A DNA stretch of 64,000 nt from Sciscionella sediminilitoris (lineage in GTDB: Bacteria > Actinomycetota > Actinomycetes > Mycobacteriales > Pseudonocardiaceae): contig NZ_JALM01000004.1 of assembly GCF_000737195.2 (NCBI RefSeq), positions 1-64,000 of the forward strand, read 5' to 3'. How positions within the stretch are numbered: the stretch's first letter is position 1; the number at the start of each line of letters is the position of its first letter. Under the pieces are notes generated by a model that was given only the letters and a program-made list of their open reading frames with translations, ran no database searches and had not been told where the DNA came from. Positions 51,106 to 59,616 of the stretch are shown piece after piece. A program made the position numbers and the translations under genes.

Positions 51106-52149
51106 ATGAAGTTCGCTTTGATGCTCGATCTCGGCCGTATCGACGCGCGGATCTCTGCCGCGGAACTACGCGACCGTGCCAACGAAATCGTGGAATTCGC
51201 GGACCGATCGGGATTCGACACGGTGTTCTGCGGCGAACACCACGGACATGAGCTGACGATGGCGCCGAATCCGCTGGCGCAACTGGCCGCCTGGTCGCAA
51301 CGCGTCGAGCGGATCCGCCTTGGCACAGCGGTATTGTGCGCACCCTACTGGCACCCGGTCCGGCTGGCCGGCGAAGCGGGACTGGTGGACCTGCTCAGTG
51401 ACGGCCGCCTCGAACTCGGCATCGGGCGTGGCGCCTACACCTACGAGTTCGCCCGCATGGCCGGCGGAATCGCCCCGGAGATCGCGCGGGAGAGCCTGGC
51501 CGAACTGGTGCCCGCGCTGCGCGGACTCTGGGCGGGCGACTATGCCCATGACGGCGCCAAGTACAGCTTTCCCGCCACGACCTCGACACCGAGGCCGACC
51601 CAGCCCGGCGGCCCGCCACTGTGGATTTCCGCCCGCCATCCGGAATTGTTCGAACTGGCGGTCCGGGAGCGCTGCAACGTGATGGTCGCACCGCTGAACA
51701 TGCCCTTCGAGGAAGTGGTCTCGTTGCGCGAGCGGCTGGACAAGGCGGTCGCCTCGGTCGGAAACGGCCATGTACCGCGCATGATGACGCTGCGGGACGC
51801 CTTCGTGTACGAGGATCCCGGGCAGTGGAAGGTCGGCCCCGAGGCCGCGCTCGCCCGCGAGCCGTACTTCAACTCGCTGTTCCAGTCCGACGGCGAGGTG
51901 CACGAGGGCTTCGTGCATCCGTACCACAAGCCAGGAACCCAGCCACCCACGGCCGAGGAACTGTGGCAGAACCTGGTTTTCGGCACACCGTCCCAGGTGA
52001 TCGAGAAACTGCACCGGTACGAACAGGCCGGTACCGATGTCTTCCTGTACGGCGCGACGTTCGGTGTACCGCACGAACTCGAGATGCGCAGCCTGGAACT
52101 GTTCGCCGAGCAGGTGATCCCGGCATTCGGCACCGGGGAACCGCGATGA
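51106..52149 (+). CDS. Luciferase-like flavin monooxygenase
   Basis: A 347-residue TIM-barrel oxygenase of the bacterial-luciferase group: FDTVFCGEHHGHELTMAPN (about 40-58), then RIRLGTAVLCAPYWHPVRLAGE and LSDGRLELGIGRGAYTYEF. Unlike F420-type members, it sits next to a flavin reductase, so the likely cofactor is FMNH2 with O2 (two-component system). Such enzymes perform Baeyer-Villiger oxidation, N-dealkylation or ring opening (RutA, NtaA, EmoA). The start is ATG 51106 with GAAGGG upstream. Its stop overlaps the hydrolase start by 4 nt. Confidence 0.88.
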   Translation: MKFALMLDLGRIDARISAAELRDRANEIVEFADRSGFDTVFCGEHHGHELTMAPNPLAQLAAWSQRVERIRLGTAVLCAPYWHPVRLAGEAGLVDLLSDGRLELGIGRGAYTYEFARMAGGIAPEIARESLAELVPALRGLWAGDYAHDGAKYSFPATTSTPRPTQPGGPPLWISARHPELFELAVRERCNVMVAPLNMPFEEVVSLRERLDKAVASVGNGHVPRMMTLRDAFVYEDPGQWKVGPEAALAREPYFNSLFQSDGEVHEGFVHPYHKPGTQPPTAEELWQNLVFGTPSQVIEKLHRYEQAGTDVFLYGATFGVPHELEMRSLELFAEQVIPAFGTGEPR

Positions 52150-52928
52150 ACCCGGCACCCGGCCTGCACACCGTCTTCGAGTCACCGGGGAACCAGACGA
52201 CGCCCTGCGTGCTGATCCACGGTGTCGGCAGTGATCTCGGTTCCTGGGACGCCATCGCCGGACAGCTGGCCCAGCACGCCCCGGTAGTACGCCAGGATCT
52301 GCGCGGGCACGGCCGTTCGCACTCCCCCGCCGGGGCCTGGGACATCGACGATTTCGCCGCCGATCAGCTCGAGGTCCTGGACCTGTTCGGGATCAAGACC
52401 GCGCACGTCATCGGATTCTCCCTGGGCGGCCTGATCGCCCAGCGCCTGGCCGCGCGGCACCCGGACCGGGTGCGGAGCCTGGTGACGATCTCCGCGGTGG
52501 CGGGCCGTACACCGCGGCAGCGGGCCGCCGTCCTGGACCGGCTCGCCCGGATCGAGAACGACGGCCCCGAAGCGGTCGCCCGGGAAAGCGTCGACCGGTG
52601 GTATTCGGCCGAATACCTGCGCGCGCATCCCGAGGTCCGGGACCGGACCCTGGCCCGGATGGCCGCACTGGACCCGGATTCCTACGCCCGCGCCTACCGC
52701 GTGCTCGCCACCACGGATCTGGCCGCCGAGCTCGGCTCGATCACCGCCACGACCCTTGCCATGACAGGGGAACTCGACATCGGCTCGCCACCGGAGATGA
52801 CCCGGCGCATCGCCGAAGGCGTGCGCACCGGCAGACACGTGGTGTTCCCCGGAGTACGGCATTCGATTCTGTCGGAAATTCCCGACCTCATCACCAAGGA
52901 GATTCTCGACCATGTCCGAGACTGTTGA
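52146..52928 (+). CDS. Alpha/beta hydrolase (enol-lactonase/RutD-like)
   Basis: A 260-residue hydrolase: oxyanion segment VLIHGVGSDLGSWDAI, nucleophile Ser in VIGFSLGGLIAQ (about 93), acid Asp in MTGELDIGSPPEM, base His in FPGVRHSILSEIP. The pattern LRGHGRSHSPAGAWDIDDFAAD resembles 3-oxoadipate enol-lactonase and RutD. It could cleave an ester, lactone or carbamate generated by the monooxygenase. It overlaps its neighbours on both sides (4 nt upstream, 17 nt downstream). Confidence 0.88.
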   Translation: MNPAPGLHTVFESPGNQTTPCVLIHGVGSDLGSWDAIAGQLAQHAPVVRQDLRGHGRSHSPAGAWDIDDFAADQLEVLDLFGIKTAHVIGFSLGGLIAQRLAARHPDRVRSLVTISAVAGRTPRQRAAVLDRLARIENDGPEAVARESVDRWYSAEYLRAHPEVRDRTLARMAALDPDSYARAYRVLATTDLAAELGSITATTLAMTGELDIGSPPEMTRRIAEGVRTGRHVVFPGVRHSILSEIPDLITKEILDHVRDC

Positions 52929-53310
52929 CGGCCAGGACATCCACGACGCCGGAATGCAGGTCCGCAGGACCGTTCTCGGCGCGGACTACGTGGACAAGGC
53001 AGGAGCCCACGCCGACGACCTCACCGTCGAGTTCCAGCGATTCCTCACCACCTACTGCTGGGGCGAGATCTGGACCGACGAACGGCTGAGCAGGCAGCAG
53101 CATAGCCTTGTCGTGCTCGCGATCGCGGCCGCGCTCGGCCGGGTCAACGAGTTCGAGGCCCATGCCAAGGGCGCCCTGCGGAACGGGATCACCCCGGACC
53201 AGCTGACCGCGGTGCTCCGCCAGATCGCGGTCTACGCCGGGGTTCCCGCCGCCGTCTCCTGCCAGGCCGCCCTGCGCAGGGCGATCGCCGAGCACTGCCG
53301 GGGCGAATGA
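52912..53310 (+). CDS. Carboxymuconolactone decarboxylase (PcaC-like) family protein
   Basis: A 132-residue all-helical CMD-fold protein: GMQVRRTVLGADYVDKA, LTTYCWGEIWTDERLSRQQHSLVVLAIAAAL (PcaC pattern, without the C-x2-C of AhpD), HAKGALRNGITPDQLTAVLRQIAVYAGVPAAV. PcaC decarboxylates 4-carboxymuconolactone in the protocatechuate pathway. In other pathways, CMD proteins catalyse related decarboxylations or eliminations. Here it follows the hydrolase with a 17-nt overlap. No ring-cleavage dioxygenase is in the window, so the classical beta-ketoadipate route is not supported. Confidence 0.88.
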   Translation: MSETVDGQDIHDAGMQVRRTVLGADYVDKAGAHADDLTVEFQRFLTTYCWGEIWTDERLSRQQHSLVVLAIAAALGRVNEFEAHAKGALRNGITPDQLTAVLRQIAVYAGVPAAVSCQAALRRAIAEHCRGE

Positions 53311-54374
53311 CCATGGTGGTGACACGTCGGGGGTTCCTCGGCGGTGGTGCCGCGCTGCTCGGCGGCACCGCCCTCTCGGCCTGCGGGATGACCGCCACCT
53401 CGGGCAAGCAGACGCTGACCATGGTGACCTGGGGCGGCACCACCGGCGAGGGCTATCAGAAACTGGTCGCCGCTCCGTTCCAGAAATTGACCGGCATTCC
53501 GGTCCGGGTGACCGCGCCGGTCGACTACGGCCGCTATCGAGCCCAACAGAAAAACGATCGGATCACCTGGAACTGGATCGACTTCGAAGGCTGGTACACC
53601 TTCCAGCACCAGGAATGGTGGGCGAATATCGGCAACGAGGTCGTCACCGGGGACGTGCACGACTACATCGAGCTTCCCGGCGGCAGCAAACCCGTGCTGC
53701 CGTGGGGAATCGCCAGCGGCAGCTACTGTTTCGCCATCGCCTACCGCACCGATCATCCCGGAAGGCATCCGCGCTCCTGGAGTGAATTCCTCGATCCGCG
53801 CGCGGTTCCGGGCAAACGCAGCATCTACAACTGGCCGTTCGGCATGCTGGAGATAGCGCTGCTCGGCGACGGGGTTCCCTACCGGGATCTGTATCCGCTC
53901 GATATCGATCGCGCGATCGGCAAACTCGATTCGATCAAAGGATCGCTGACGTTCTGGAATTCCGGTGCCGAACTGCAACAGCAACTCTCGGCGGGAACCG
54001 CTCCGTTCGCGTTCGCGTGGAACAACCGCGCCGCGGCGGTGGCGCGCGCCGGTAAACCGGTGGCGCTCGAATGGCAGGACAATCTGCAGGACGGCGGATA
54101 CGACGTGGTCGCGGCCAATGATCCGCAGAAAGACGAGACGATCCGGCTGCTGCGCTACATGAATCGCCCCGATGTCATCGTCGGCAGATCCCGGGCGACC
54201 GGGTACAGCCCGACCACGCACACCGCGCTGCAGAAGATGAGCCCGGCCGAACGCCAGTGGCTCAACCTCGAACCAGCTCACCTCGCCAAGGCCGTCGGCT
54301 CGATCGATCTGTCGTGGTGGGCGGAGAATTTCGACGAGGCCACCAACAAATGGAACACCTGGGCAAGCGCATGA
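53307..54374 (+). CDS. ABC transporter substrate-binding lipoprotein (PotD-like)
   Basis: A 355-residue extracellular binding protein of the spermidine/putrescine (PotD/AfuA) group. The N-terminus has a twin-arginine motif TRRGFLGGG with a lipobox-like end ALSAC (Cys about 29), so it is probably exported folded and lipidated. The domain starts TLTMVTWGGTTGEGYQKLVAAPFQKLTG, typical of the group. The polyamine-binding acidic residues of PotD cannot be confirmed, so the ligand may be another nitrogenous compound. Its ATG overlaps the CMD gene stop by 4 nt, and permeases and an ATPase follow. Confidence 0.88.
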   Translation: MTMVVTRRGFLGGGAALLGGTALSACGMTATSGKQTLTMVTWGGTTGEGYQKLVAAPFQKLTGIPVRVTAPVDYGRYRAQQKNDRITWNWIDFEGWYTFQHQEWWANIGNEVVTGDVHDYIELPGGSKPVLPWGIASGSYCFAIAYRTDHPGRHPRSWSEFLDPRAVPGKRSIYNWPFGMLEIALLGDGVPYRDLYPLDIDRAIGKLDSIKGSLTFWNSGAELQQQLSAGTAPFAFAWNNRAAAVARAGKPVALEWQDNLQDGGYDVVAANDPQKDETIRLLRYMNRPDVIVGRSRATGYSPTTHTALQKMSPAERQWLNLEPAHLAKAVGSIDLSWWAENFDEATNKWNTWASA

Positions 54375-55252
54375 ACACCATGACAACGGCAACGACCCGG
54401 CCGAGCGCCCCACGCGCCCCGGCCACCAGGCGGCGCCGGGAACGCACCTGGCTGCTCACCGTTCCCGCCCTCGCACTGGTCATTCCGGTCTTCCTGATCC
54501 CGACCGTACTCGTCCTCTCCACCGCCTTCACCGAGGCACCGGCCGGGCTCACCCACATCCGGGATGTGTTCACCTCCTCCCTCGCGCTCGGTGTACTGGG
54601 CCGCAGCCTGTTCGTCTCGCTGATCGTGACCGTGATCAGCCTGGTGCTCGCGCTGCCGTACGCGATGTTCGTCGTGAAGGCCGGGGCGCGCCTGCGGAAC
54701 CTGCTCCTGGGCGCGGTCCTGTGCACCCTGTTCTTCAGCGTCATCGTCCGCGCGTACGCCTGGCTCGCGCTGCTCGGCAAGGGCGGCCCGATTCCCGAGG
54801 CACTGCACGCGATCGGGCTCATGGGGGCGGACGGTTCGCTGGCGCACACGCGTACGGCCACGATCATCGCGATGACCCAGTACGGCGTGCCGTACATGCT
54901 GCTGGCGCTCTACGACAACATTCGCAGGCTGGATCCCGCACTGGAGCGCGCGGCGGCGATCTGCGGAGCCAACCGGGTCACCCGGTTCTTCCGGGTCTCG
55001 CTTCCGTTGATGCTGCCCGGAATCGCTTCGGGATCCATCATCGTGTTCGTGACGACCCTTGGCTACTACATCATTCCCGCCGTGGTCGGTTCGCCACAGG
55101 ACATGATGGTCGGCCAGCTCATCAGCGTGCAGATCAACACCGCGACCAACTGGGGCTTCGGCGCGGCGATCGGTGCCGTGCTCGCCGTGGTGGCCCTGGT
55201 GTGCTTCGTGCTGTTCCGGCTCGTCGGCCGCCTGGAGCGGAGGTACCGGTGA
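54371..55252 (+). CDS. ABC transporter permease (PotB-like)
   Basis: A 293-residue inner-membrane subunit with six predicted helices and the cytoplasmic EAA loop ALERAAAICGANRVTRFFRVSLPLMLPGI (about 193-221), which docks the ATPase. It starts with a basic Arg-rich cytoplasmic tail. ATG 54371 overlaps the binding-protein stop by 4 nt. Confidence 0.9.
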   Translation: MNTMTTATTRPSAPRAPATRRRRERTWLLTVPALALVIPVFLIPTVLVLSTAFTEAPAGLTHIRDVFTSSLALGVLGRSLFVSLIVTVISLVLALPYAMFVVKAGARLRNLLLGAVLCTLFFSVIVRAYAWLALLGKGGPIPEALHAIGLMGADGSLAHTRTATIIAMTQYGVPYMLLALYDNIRRLDPALERAAAICGANRVTRFFRVSLPLMLPGIASGSIIVFVTTLGYYIIPAVVGSPQDMMVGQLISVQINTATNWGFGAAIGAVLAVVALVCFVLFRLVGRLERRYR

Positions 55253-55253
55253 C

Positions 55254-56063
55254 ATGGACTCCAAACTGCTGCGCGCGATCAACACCGTCTACGCCTGCCT
55301 GCTGGCGCTGTTCCTGATCGTGCCGAGCCTGGTGGTGATCCCGCTCGCGTTCAGCACCAGCCAGTTCCTCGAATTCCCGCCGCCGGGATTCTCCACGCAC
55401 TATTTCCGGGAATTCTTCGCCGACCTGCAGTGGCGAGCCGCGCTGCAGCGCAGCCTCAATGTGGCACTCGTGTCCGTACTCATCTCGCTGCCGATCGGGG
55501 TGGCCGCCTCCTGGTGGCTGGTCCGCGGGCGTTCCCGGTTCAAGAATCTCGTGGAATCCACCCTGATGCTGCCGATGATGATCCCGATCGTGGTGTTCGG
55601 GCTCGGCGCTTATCTGATCCTGTTGCGGTTCCATCTGGTCGGGAATCTCTGGATGGTCGCCGCAACCCACGCCGTGCTGGAGATACCCTTCGTCATCCTC
55701 ACCGTTACCGCGGCACTGCAGACCTTCGATTTCCGCCTGGTGCGCGCGGCACGGGTCTGCGGGGCCGGATCGTTCACCGCCTTCCGCAGTATCGTGCTCC
55801 CCATCATCGCGCCCGCCGTCGGTGCCGGAGCCCTGATCGGGCTGATGACTTCCTTCGACGAGGCGGTGATCGCCCTGTTCATCGCCGGTGACACGCTTCC
55901 CACCCTGCCCGTGCAGATGTTCAACAGCATCACCTACGACGTGAACCCGCTCGTACCGGTGGCGGCGACCGTGCTGACGGTCGTCACGCTGGTCCTCCTG
56001 CTGGCCGCCCTGTTGCTCGTGCGGTGGTCGCGCAAACGCACCGATATCCAGATCCGACTGTAG
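55254..56063 (+). CDS. ABC transporter permease (PotC-like)
   Basis: A 269-residue second permease with six helices and its EAA loop VRAARVCGAGSFTAFRSIVLPIIAPAV (about 163-189). It forms a heterodimeric channel with the upstream PotB-like subunit. The start is ATG 55254, 1 nt after the upstream stop, with GGAGG further upstream. Confidence 0.9.
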   Translation: MDSKLLRAINTVYACLLALFLIVPSLVVIPLAFSTSQFLEFPPPGFSTHYFREFFADLQWRAALQRSLNVALVSVLISLPIGVAASWWLVRGRSRFKNLVESTLMLPMMIPIVVFGLGAYLILLRFHLVGNLWMVAATHAVLEIPFVILTVTAALQTFDFRLVRAARVCGAGSFTAFRSIVLPIIAPAVGAGALIGLMTSFDEAVIALFIAGDTLPTLPVQMFNSITYDVNPLVPVAATVLTVVTLVLLLAALLLVRWSRKRTDIQIRL

Positions 56064-56074
56064 GGATTCCGCCC

Positions 56075-57190
56075 ATGTCCACCAGTTGCCAGAGCACCGC
56101 CGGTTCGCTCACCCTCACCGGTATCGGCAAGAACTACGGCGCCGTCACCGCGGTCCAGGACATCGATCTCGCGGTAGGCCAAGGAGAATTCGTGTCCCTG
56201 CTCGGGCCGAGCGGTTCGGGCAAGACCACCACGCTCAACATCATCGCCGGATTCGAGACCCCGGACGTCGGTTCGGTCGCGCTCGCCGAACACGACATCA
56301 CCCGGCTGCCGACGCACAAACGCAACCTCGGCATGGTGCTGCAAGGCTACGCGCTCTTCCCGCACATGACTGTCGCGGAAAACGTCGGATTCCCGCTCAA
56401 GGTCCGCCGGAAAGCCAGGCCCGCGGCGAGGAAACGCATCGAGGAGGCACTCGAGATCGTCGGTCTCGGTCAGCTGCGCGACCGCTATCCACGCCAGCTC
56501 TCCGGCGGCCAGCAGCAGCGGGTCGCGGTGGCGCGCTCGATCGTGCACGAACCGCCGGTCCTGCTCATGGACGAACCGCTGTCCGCGCTCGACCGGTCCC
56601 TGCGCAAGCAGATGCAGGCCGAACTGCGCAGGGTGCACCAGGAAGTCGGCACCACCATCGTCTACGTCACCCACGACCAGGACGAAGCGCTCGGGCTCAG
56701 CGACCGCACCGTCGTCATGCGCGATTCCCGGGTCCGCCAGATCGGCAGCCCCCGCGAGATCTACGAGCGGCCGGCCGATGACTTCGTCGCCGGTTTCGTC
56801 GGCGCCGCCACTTTCCTCGACGTGCACTGCCTCGACGTCTCCCCCGGCCAGGTCACCACCCGAGCCGGTTGCGGACAGCCGATCCGGGGCAGCGCCACGG
56901 ATCAGGTCAGCCCGGGCGACAAACTCCGCGTCGTACTGCGCCCCGAGGACGCCCACCTGTCCACCGATCCGGCCCGGCAGTGGAACACCTTCGCGATCAC
57001 GGTCGCCGAGAAGGTGTTCCTCGGCGACCGGGTGCTGTGCACCGGAACCCTCGCCTCCGGGGAACGCTGCTCGTTCTGGATCTCGCACGACGAGGACCGC
57101 GAGATCCGGATCGGCAGTCCGACCGAGATCGCCTGGCCCGCCGAACGCAGTGTGCTCGTCCGGCTCGCCGAGGACCAGACCGGCAGCTGA
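56075..57190 (+). CDS. ABC transporter ATPase (PotA-like)
   Basis: A 371-residue ATPase driving the importer: Walker [15 protein letters not shown] (about 45), Q-loop [15 protein letters not shown], signature LSGGQQQR (about 142), Walker [13 protein letters not shown] and H-loop VTHDQDEAL. The C-terminal TOBE-like domain (about 250-371) is present, typical of PotA/MalK/FbpC proteins that can be regulated. The start is ATG 56075, and it lies 11 bp after the permease. It is the last gene of the operon. The following MFS gene converges. Confidence 0.92.
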   Translation: MSTSCQSTAGSLTLTGIGKNYGAVTAVQDIDLAVGQGEFVSLLGPSGSGKTTTLNIIAGFETPDVGSVALAEHDITRLPTHKRNLGMVLQGYALFPHMTVAENVGFPLKVRRKARPAARKRIEEALEIVGLGQLRDRYPRQLSGGQQQRVAVARSIVHEPPVLLMDEPLSALDRSLRKQMQAELRRVHQEVGTTIVYVTHDQDEALGLSDRTVVMRDSRVRQIGSPREIYERPADDFVAGFVGAATFLDVHCLDVSPGQVTTRAGCGQPIRGSATDQVSPGDKLRVVLRPEDAHLSTDPARQWNTFAITVAEKVFLGDRVLCTGTLASGERCSFWISHDEDREIRIGSPTEIAWPAERSVLVRLAEDQTGS

Positions 57191-57200
57191 CCGTACCGGC

Positions 57201-58460
57201 TCATTTCGATTCCAGGCGCGCGGTGTTCCCGGTCATGAGCGCGATCCTCGGCTGTGCGACGAGCAGAACGGCCAGGGCGGCCACCGGGACGAGCGCGGCG
57301 GTGCCCACGGTGACCCAGGTGGTCGCGGTCGCCAGCGAATGCCCGAGCGTGATCAGCCCGACCACGACCGCGGGACACCCCGCCCCGAGATAGAAGGCGA
57401 GGTGCAGCGCCCCGGTGATCGCGCCGCGCTTGTCCGCAGGGGCGACCACATCGATGGCGCTCGCCGCCCCGCCGTAGGCCAGGCCGTGCCCGCATCCGGC
57501 GACCACGGCCGCGAGCAGGGTGAGCACTACCGAAGCACCGGTGGTCGCGGCGAGCAGGCCGAGGCTGACCAGCAGCGCGCCGAGCCCGGCCAGCTGCGCT
57601 GCCCGGGTGCCGATCCGCGGCACGAACGGCTGGGTCAGCACCGAACAGATCAGCACCGCCCCCAGGACACAGCCGACCAGCGCGGTACCGGCCTGCATGG
57701 TCCTGGTGAGCAGGGTCGGGATAACGGCGAGGAACAGCCCGGCGACGGTCCAGGCGAGGAATCCGCTCGCCGCGGCCGTCGCGAACAACCGGCGCATGCC
57801 ACGGGGGACCTCAGGTAATGCCGGTTTCCAGCGCAGGGTCCCGGACACCGAGGAATCGAGGCCGCTCACCCGGCGCCACCCGAATCCGAGCAGCACGAGG
57901 TGCAGCACGAACGGAACCAGGTGCGGCGCCGGGACGTACTGGGCCAGGAAGCCGCCCGCGACCGGTCCGGCCGCGGTACCGGAGACGAACGCGATACTGG
58001 CCAGCACCGCCCCGCTGCCCGCCCGTCGCCCACCGCTGCGCGCACTGATCAGCGCACCCGCCGCACCGGTGGCCGCACCGAGGGCGAATCCCTGCGCGGC
58101 GCGCCCGGCCAGCAACCAGGCGGGACCCGAGGCGAACAGGAAACAGGCCGAGCCGAGCGCCGCCAGCAGCAGGCTCACCCGCAGCACCAGCCGGGGACCC
58201 ACCGCATCGGAGACCGAGCCGCACATCACCAGCGCGGGCGCACTGACCAGCGCGAAGGTCGCGTACACCACCGTCATCAGCAGATCGCTGATCCCGAACA
58301 TCTCCTGGTACCCCGGATAGAGCGGGCTCGGCAGATAGGCGCCCGCGGTCAGCACGACCAGCACGTACACCGCGGTCCGCAGCTGGCTGCGATCGGCGGA
58401 TCGCCCAGTGGAAACCGTATGTGTGGCAAGGGGAAGCGAGGAAGGGTTCGGCTGCGTCAC
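57201..58460 (-). CDS. MFS transporter (drug-efflux type)
   Basis: A 419-residue, 12-helix transporter of the DHA1/AraJ-like group. It shows SPLYPGYQEMFGISDLLMTVVYATFALVSAP at helices 1-2, the A-motif-like GSVSDAVGPRLVLRVSLLL, and AAQGFALGAATGAAGALIS in helix 4. Helices 7-12 repeat the layout. It could export a small lipophilic compound. GTG 58458-58460 is my start; a TTG three codons upstream is possible. It is divergent from the EamA exporter, with a TGCAA-N5-TTGCA dyad between them. Confidence 0.85.
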   Translation of the reverse strand: MTQPNPSSLPLATHTVSTGRSADRSQLRTAVYVLVVLTAGAYLPSPLYPGYQEMFGISDLLMTVVYATFALVSAPALVMCGSVSDAVGPRLVLRVSLLLAALGSACFLFASGPAWLLAGRAAQGFALGAATGAAGALISARSGGRRAGSGAVLASIAFVSGTAAGPVAGGFLAQYVPAPHLVPFVLHLVLLGFGWRRVSGLDSSVSGTLRWKPALPEVPRGMRRLFATAAASGFLAWTVAGLFLAVIPTLLTRTMQAGTALVGCVLGAVLICSVLTQPFVPRIGTRAAQLAGLGALLVSLGLLAATTGASVVLTLLAAVVAGCGHGLAYGGAASAIDVVAPADKRGAITGALHLAFYLGAGCPAVVVGLITLGHSLATATTWVTVGTAALVPVAALAVLLVAQPRIALMTGNTARLESK

Positions 58461-58519
58461 GCTTTCCAAGCTGCCATCCCGGGATGGCCGGCGACATCAA
58501 ACGTTCCAGGACGGCACCA

Positions 58520-58534
58520 TGCAACGCGATTGCA
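58520..58534. promoter_or_regulatory. Dyad between the divergent MFS and EamA exporter genes
   Basis: TGCAA-CGCGA-TTGCA is a perfect 15-bp dyad 60 bp upstream of the MFS start and 119 bp before the EamA start. No regulator gene is adjacent in the window. Confidence 0.45.
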
Positions 58535-58652
58535 CGATTGACCCGGCTCACATCCGGACGGCTCGGCGCCGGTGCGGATCGTTGACCGAAGTCCAGTCCC
58601 TGTACGACCATCTGGGCGATCCATTCACAACCACAGACCGGAGACCGACCTC

Positions 58653-59600
58653 GTGCCGCCGAACCACAGAGCCGAAGAACCCGACGCGAGCCCCGCGGGC
58701 ACGGAACACCCCGATCCGCCGGATTCCCGGTCCACCGGCAACGGCATCGCCTTCCTCAGCGTCATCATCGCGGCACTGATCATGGCGGCCTCCTACACCT
58801 TCACCAAGGTCGCGCTCCGCGATGTGCCACCGCTGACGATCGGAGTCATCCGGTTCGCCATCGCCGCCGCGATCCTCGCCGTATGGGTGCACTGGATCAA
58901 GCGTTATCCGAAACCGGCCCGCAAGGATCAGTGGCGGCTCGCACTCGGCGGCATCTTCGGATTCACCCTGTACTTCAGCGTCGAGAACTTCGGTATCGAA
59001 CTGGCCACTCCGACCGATGCCGCCCTGCTCGTCGCGTCCTATCCGGCCCTGACCGCGTTGCTCGACCTGATCCTGCACCGCCGCCGGACACCACCCCGCG
59101 AGCTCGCCGGGATCGGGCTCGCGATCGCTGGGGTCTTTCTCGTGGTCGGGTTCAACGGGGCGAGCGGGCAGGCCCGGCTGCTCGGGGACATCCTGCTGAT
59201 CGTCAGCGGCATCGTGTGGGCCCTCTACAATTTCGCGACCCGGGACGTGGCCGGGCGCTACCCCACTCCGCAGATCGTCTACTACCAGGCGCGCGTCGGT
59301 GCGCTCGCCTTCGTTCCGCTGGCGCTGATCGAGATCGGCGACTGGCACGCGCCGCATTCCCCGGCGGCCACGGTGACCAGCCTGCTGCTGCTCGCCGTGG
59401 TCTGTTCCATCGCCGGGATGGGTTGCTACGCCCACGGACTGACCCGGCTCCGGCCGAGCACCGCGGTCAACATCCTCAACCTGATCCCGGTCTTCGGAAT
59501 CCTGATCGCCTGGCTGCTGGTCGGCGACCAGGTCACCCCGCTGCAGATCCTCGGGGGTGCCGTTGTGGTCCTCGGTGTCACCGTGACCAGCCGGAAGTGA
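58653..59600 (+). CDS. EamA-family (DMT) exporter
   Basis: A 315-residue, 10-helix transporter with two EamA repeats (about 25-155 and 170-305). The first contains AASYTFTKVALRDVPPLTIGVIRF and the second contains SGIVWALYNFATRDVAGRY and CSIAGMGCYAHGLTRLRPSTAV. Such proteins export amino acids or other metabolites. The N-terminal about 30 residues are hydrophilic (Pro/Glu/Ser). GTG 58653 has CGGAGA upstream; longer starts are not supported. It converges on the GH3 gene. Confidence 0.87.
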   Translation: MPPNHRAEEPDASPAGTEHPDPPDSRSTGNGIAFLSVIIAALIMAASYTFTKVALRDVPPLTIGVIRFAIAAAILAVWVHWIKRYPKPARKDQWRLALGGIFGFTLYFSVENFGIELATPTDAALLVASYPALTALLDLILHRRRTPPRELAGIGLAIAGVFLVVGFNGASGQARLLGDILLIVSGIVWALYNFATRDVAGRYPTPQIVYYQARVGALAFVPLALIEIGDWHAPHSPAATVTSLLLLAVVCSIAGMGCYAHGLTRLRPSTAVNILNLIPVFGILIAWLLVGDQVTPLQILGGAVVVLGVTVTSRK

Positions 59601-59616
59601 TCACCGTGGCCTACGG

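Noticed and set aside
52912-53310. Evidence for a protocatechuate (beta-ketoadipate) pathway
   Set aside because: The PcaC- and PcaD-like proteins are present, but there is no ring-cleavage dioxygenase, cycloisomerase or thiolase in this operon.
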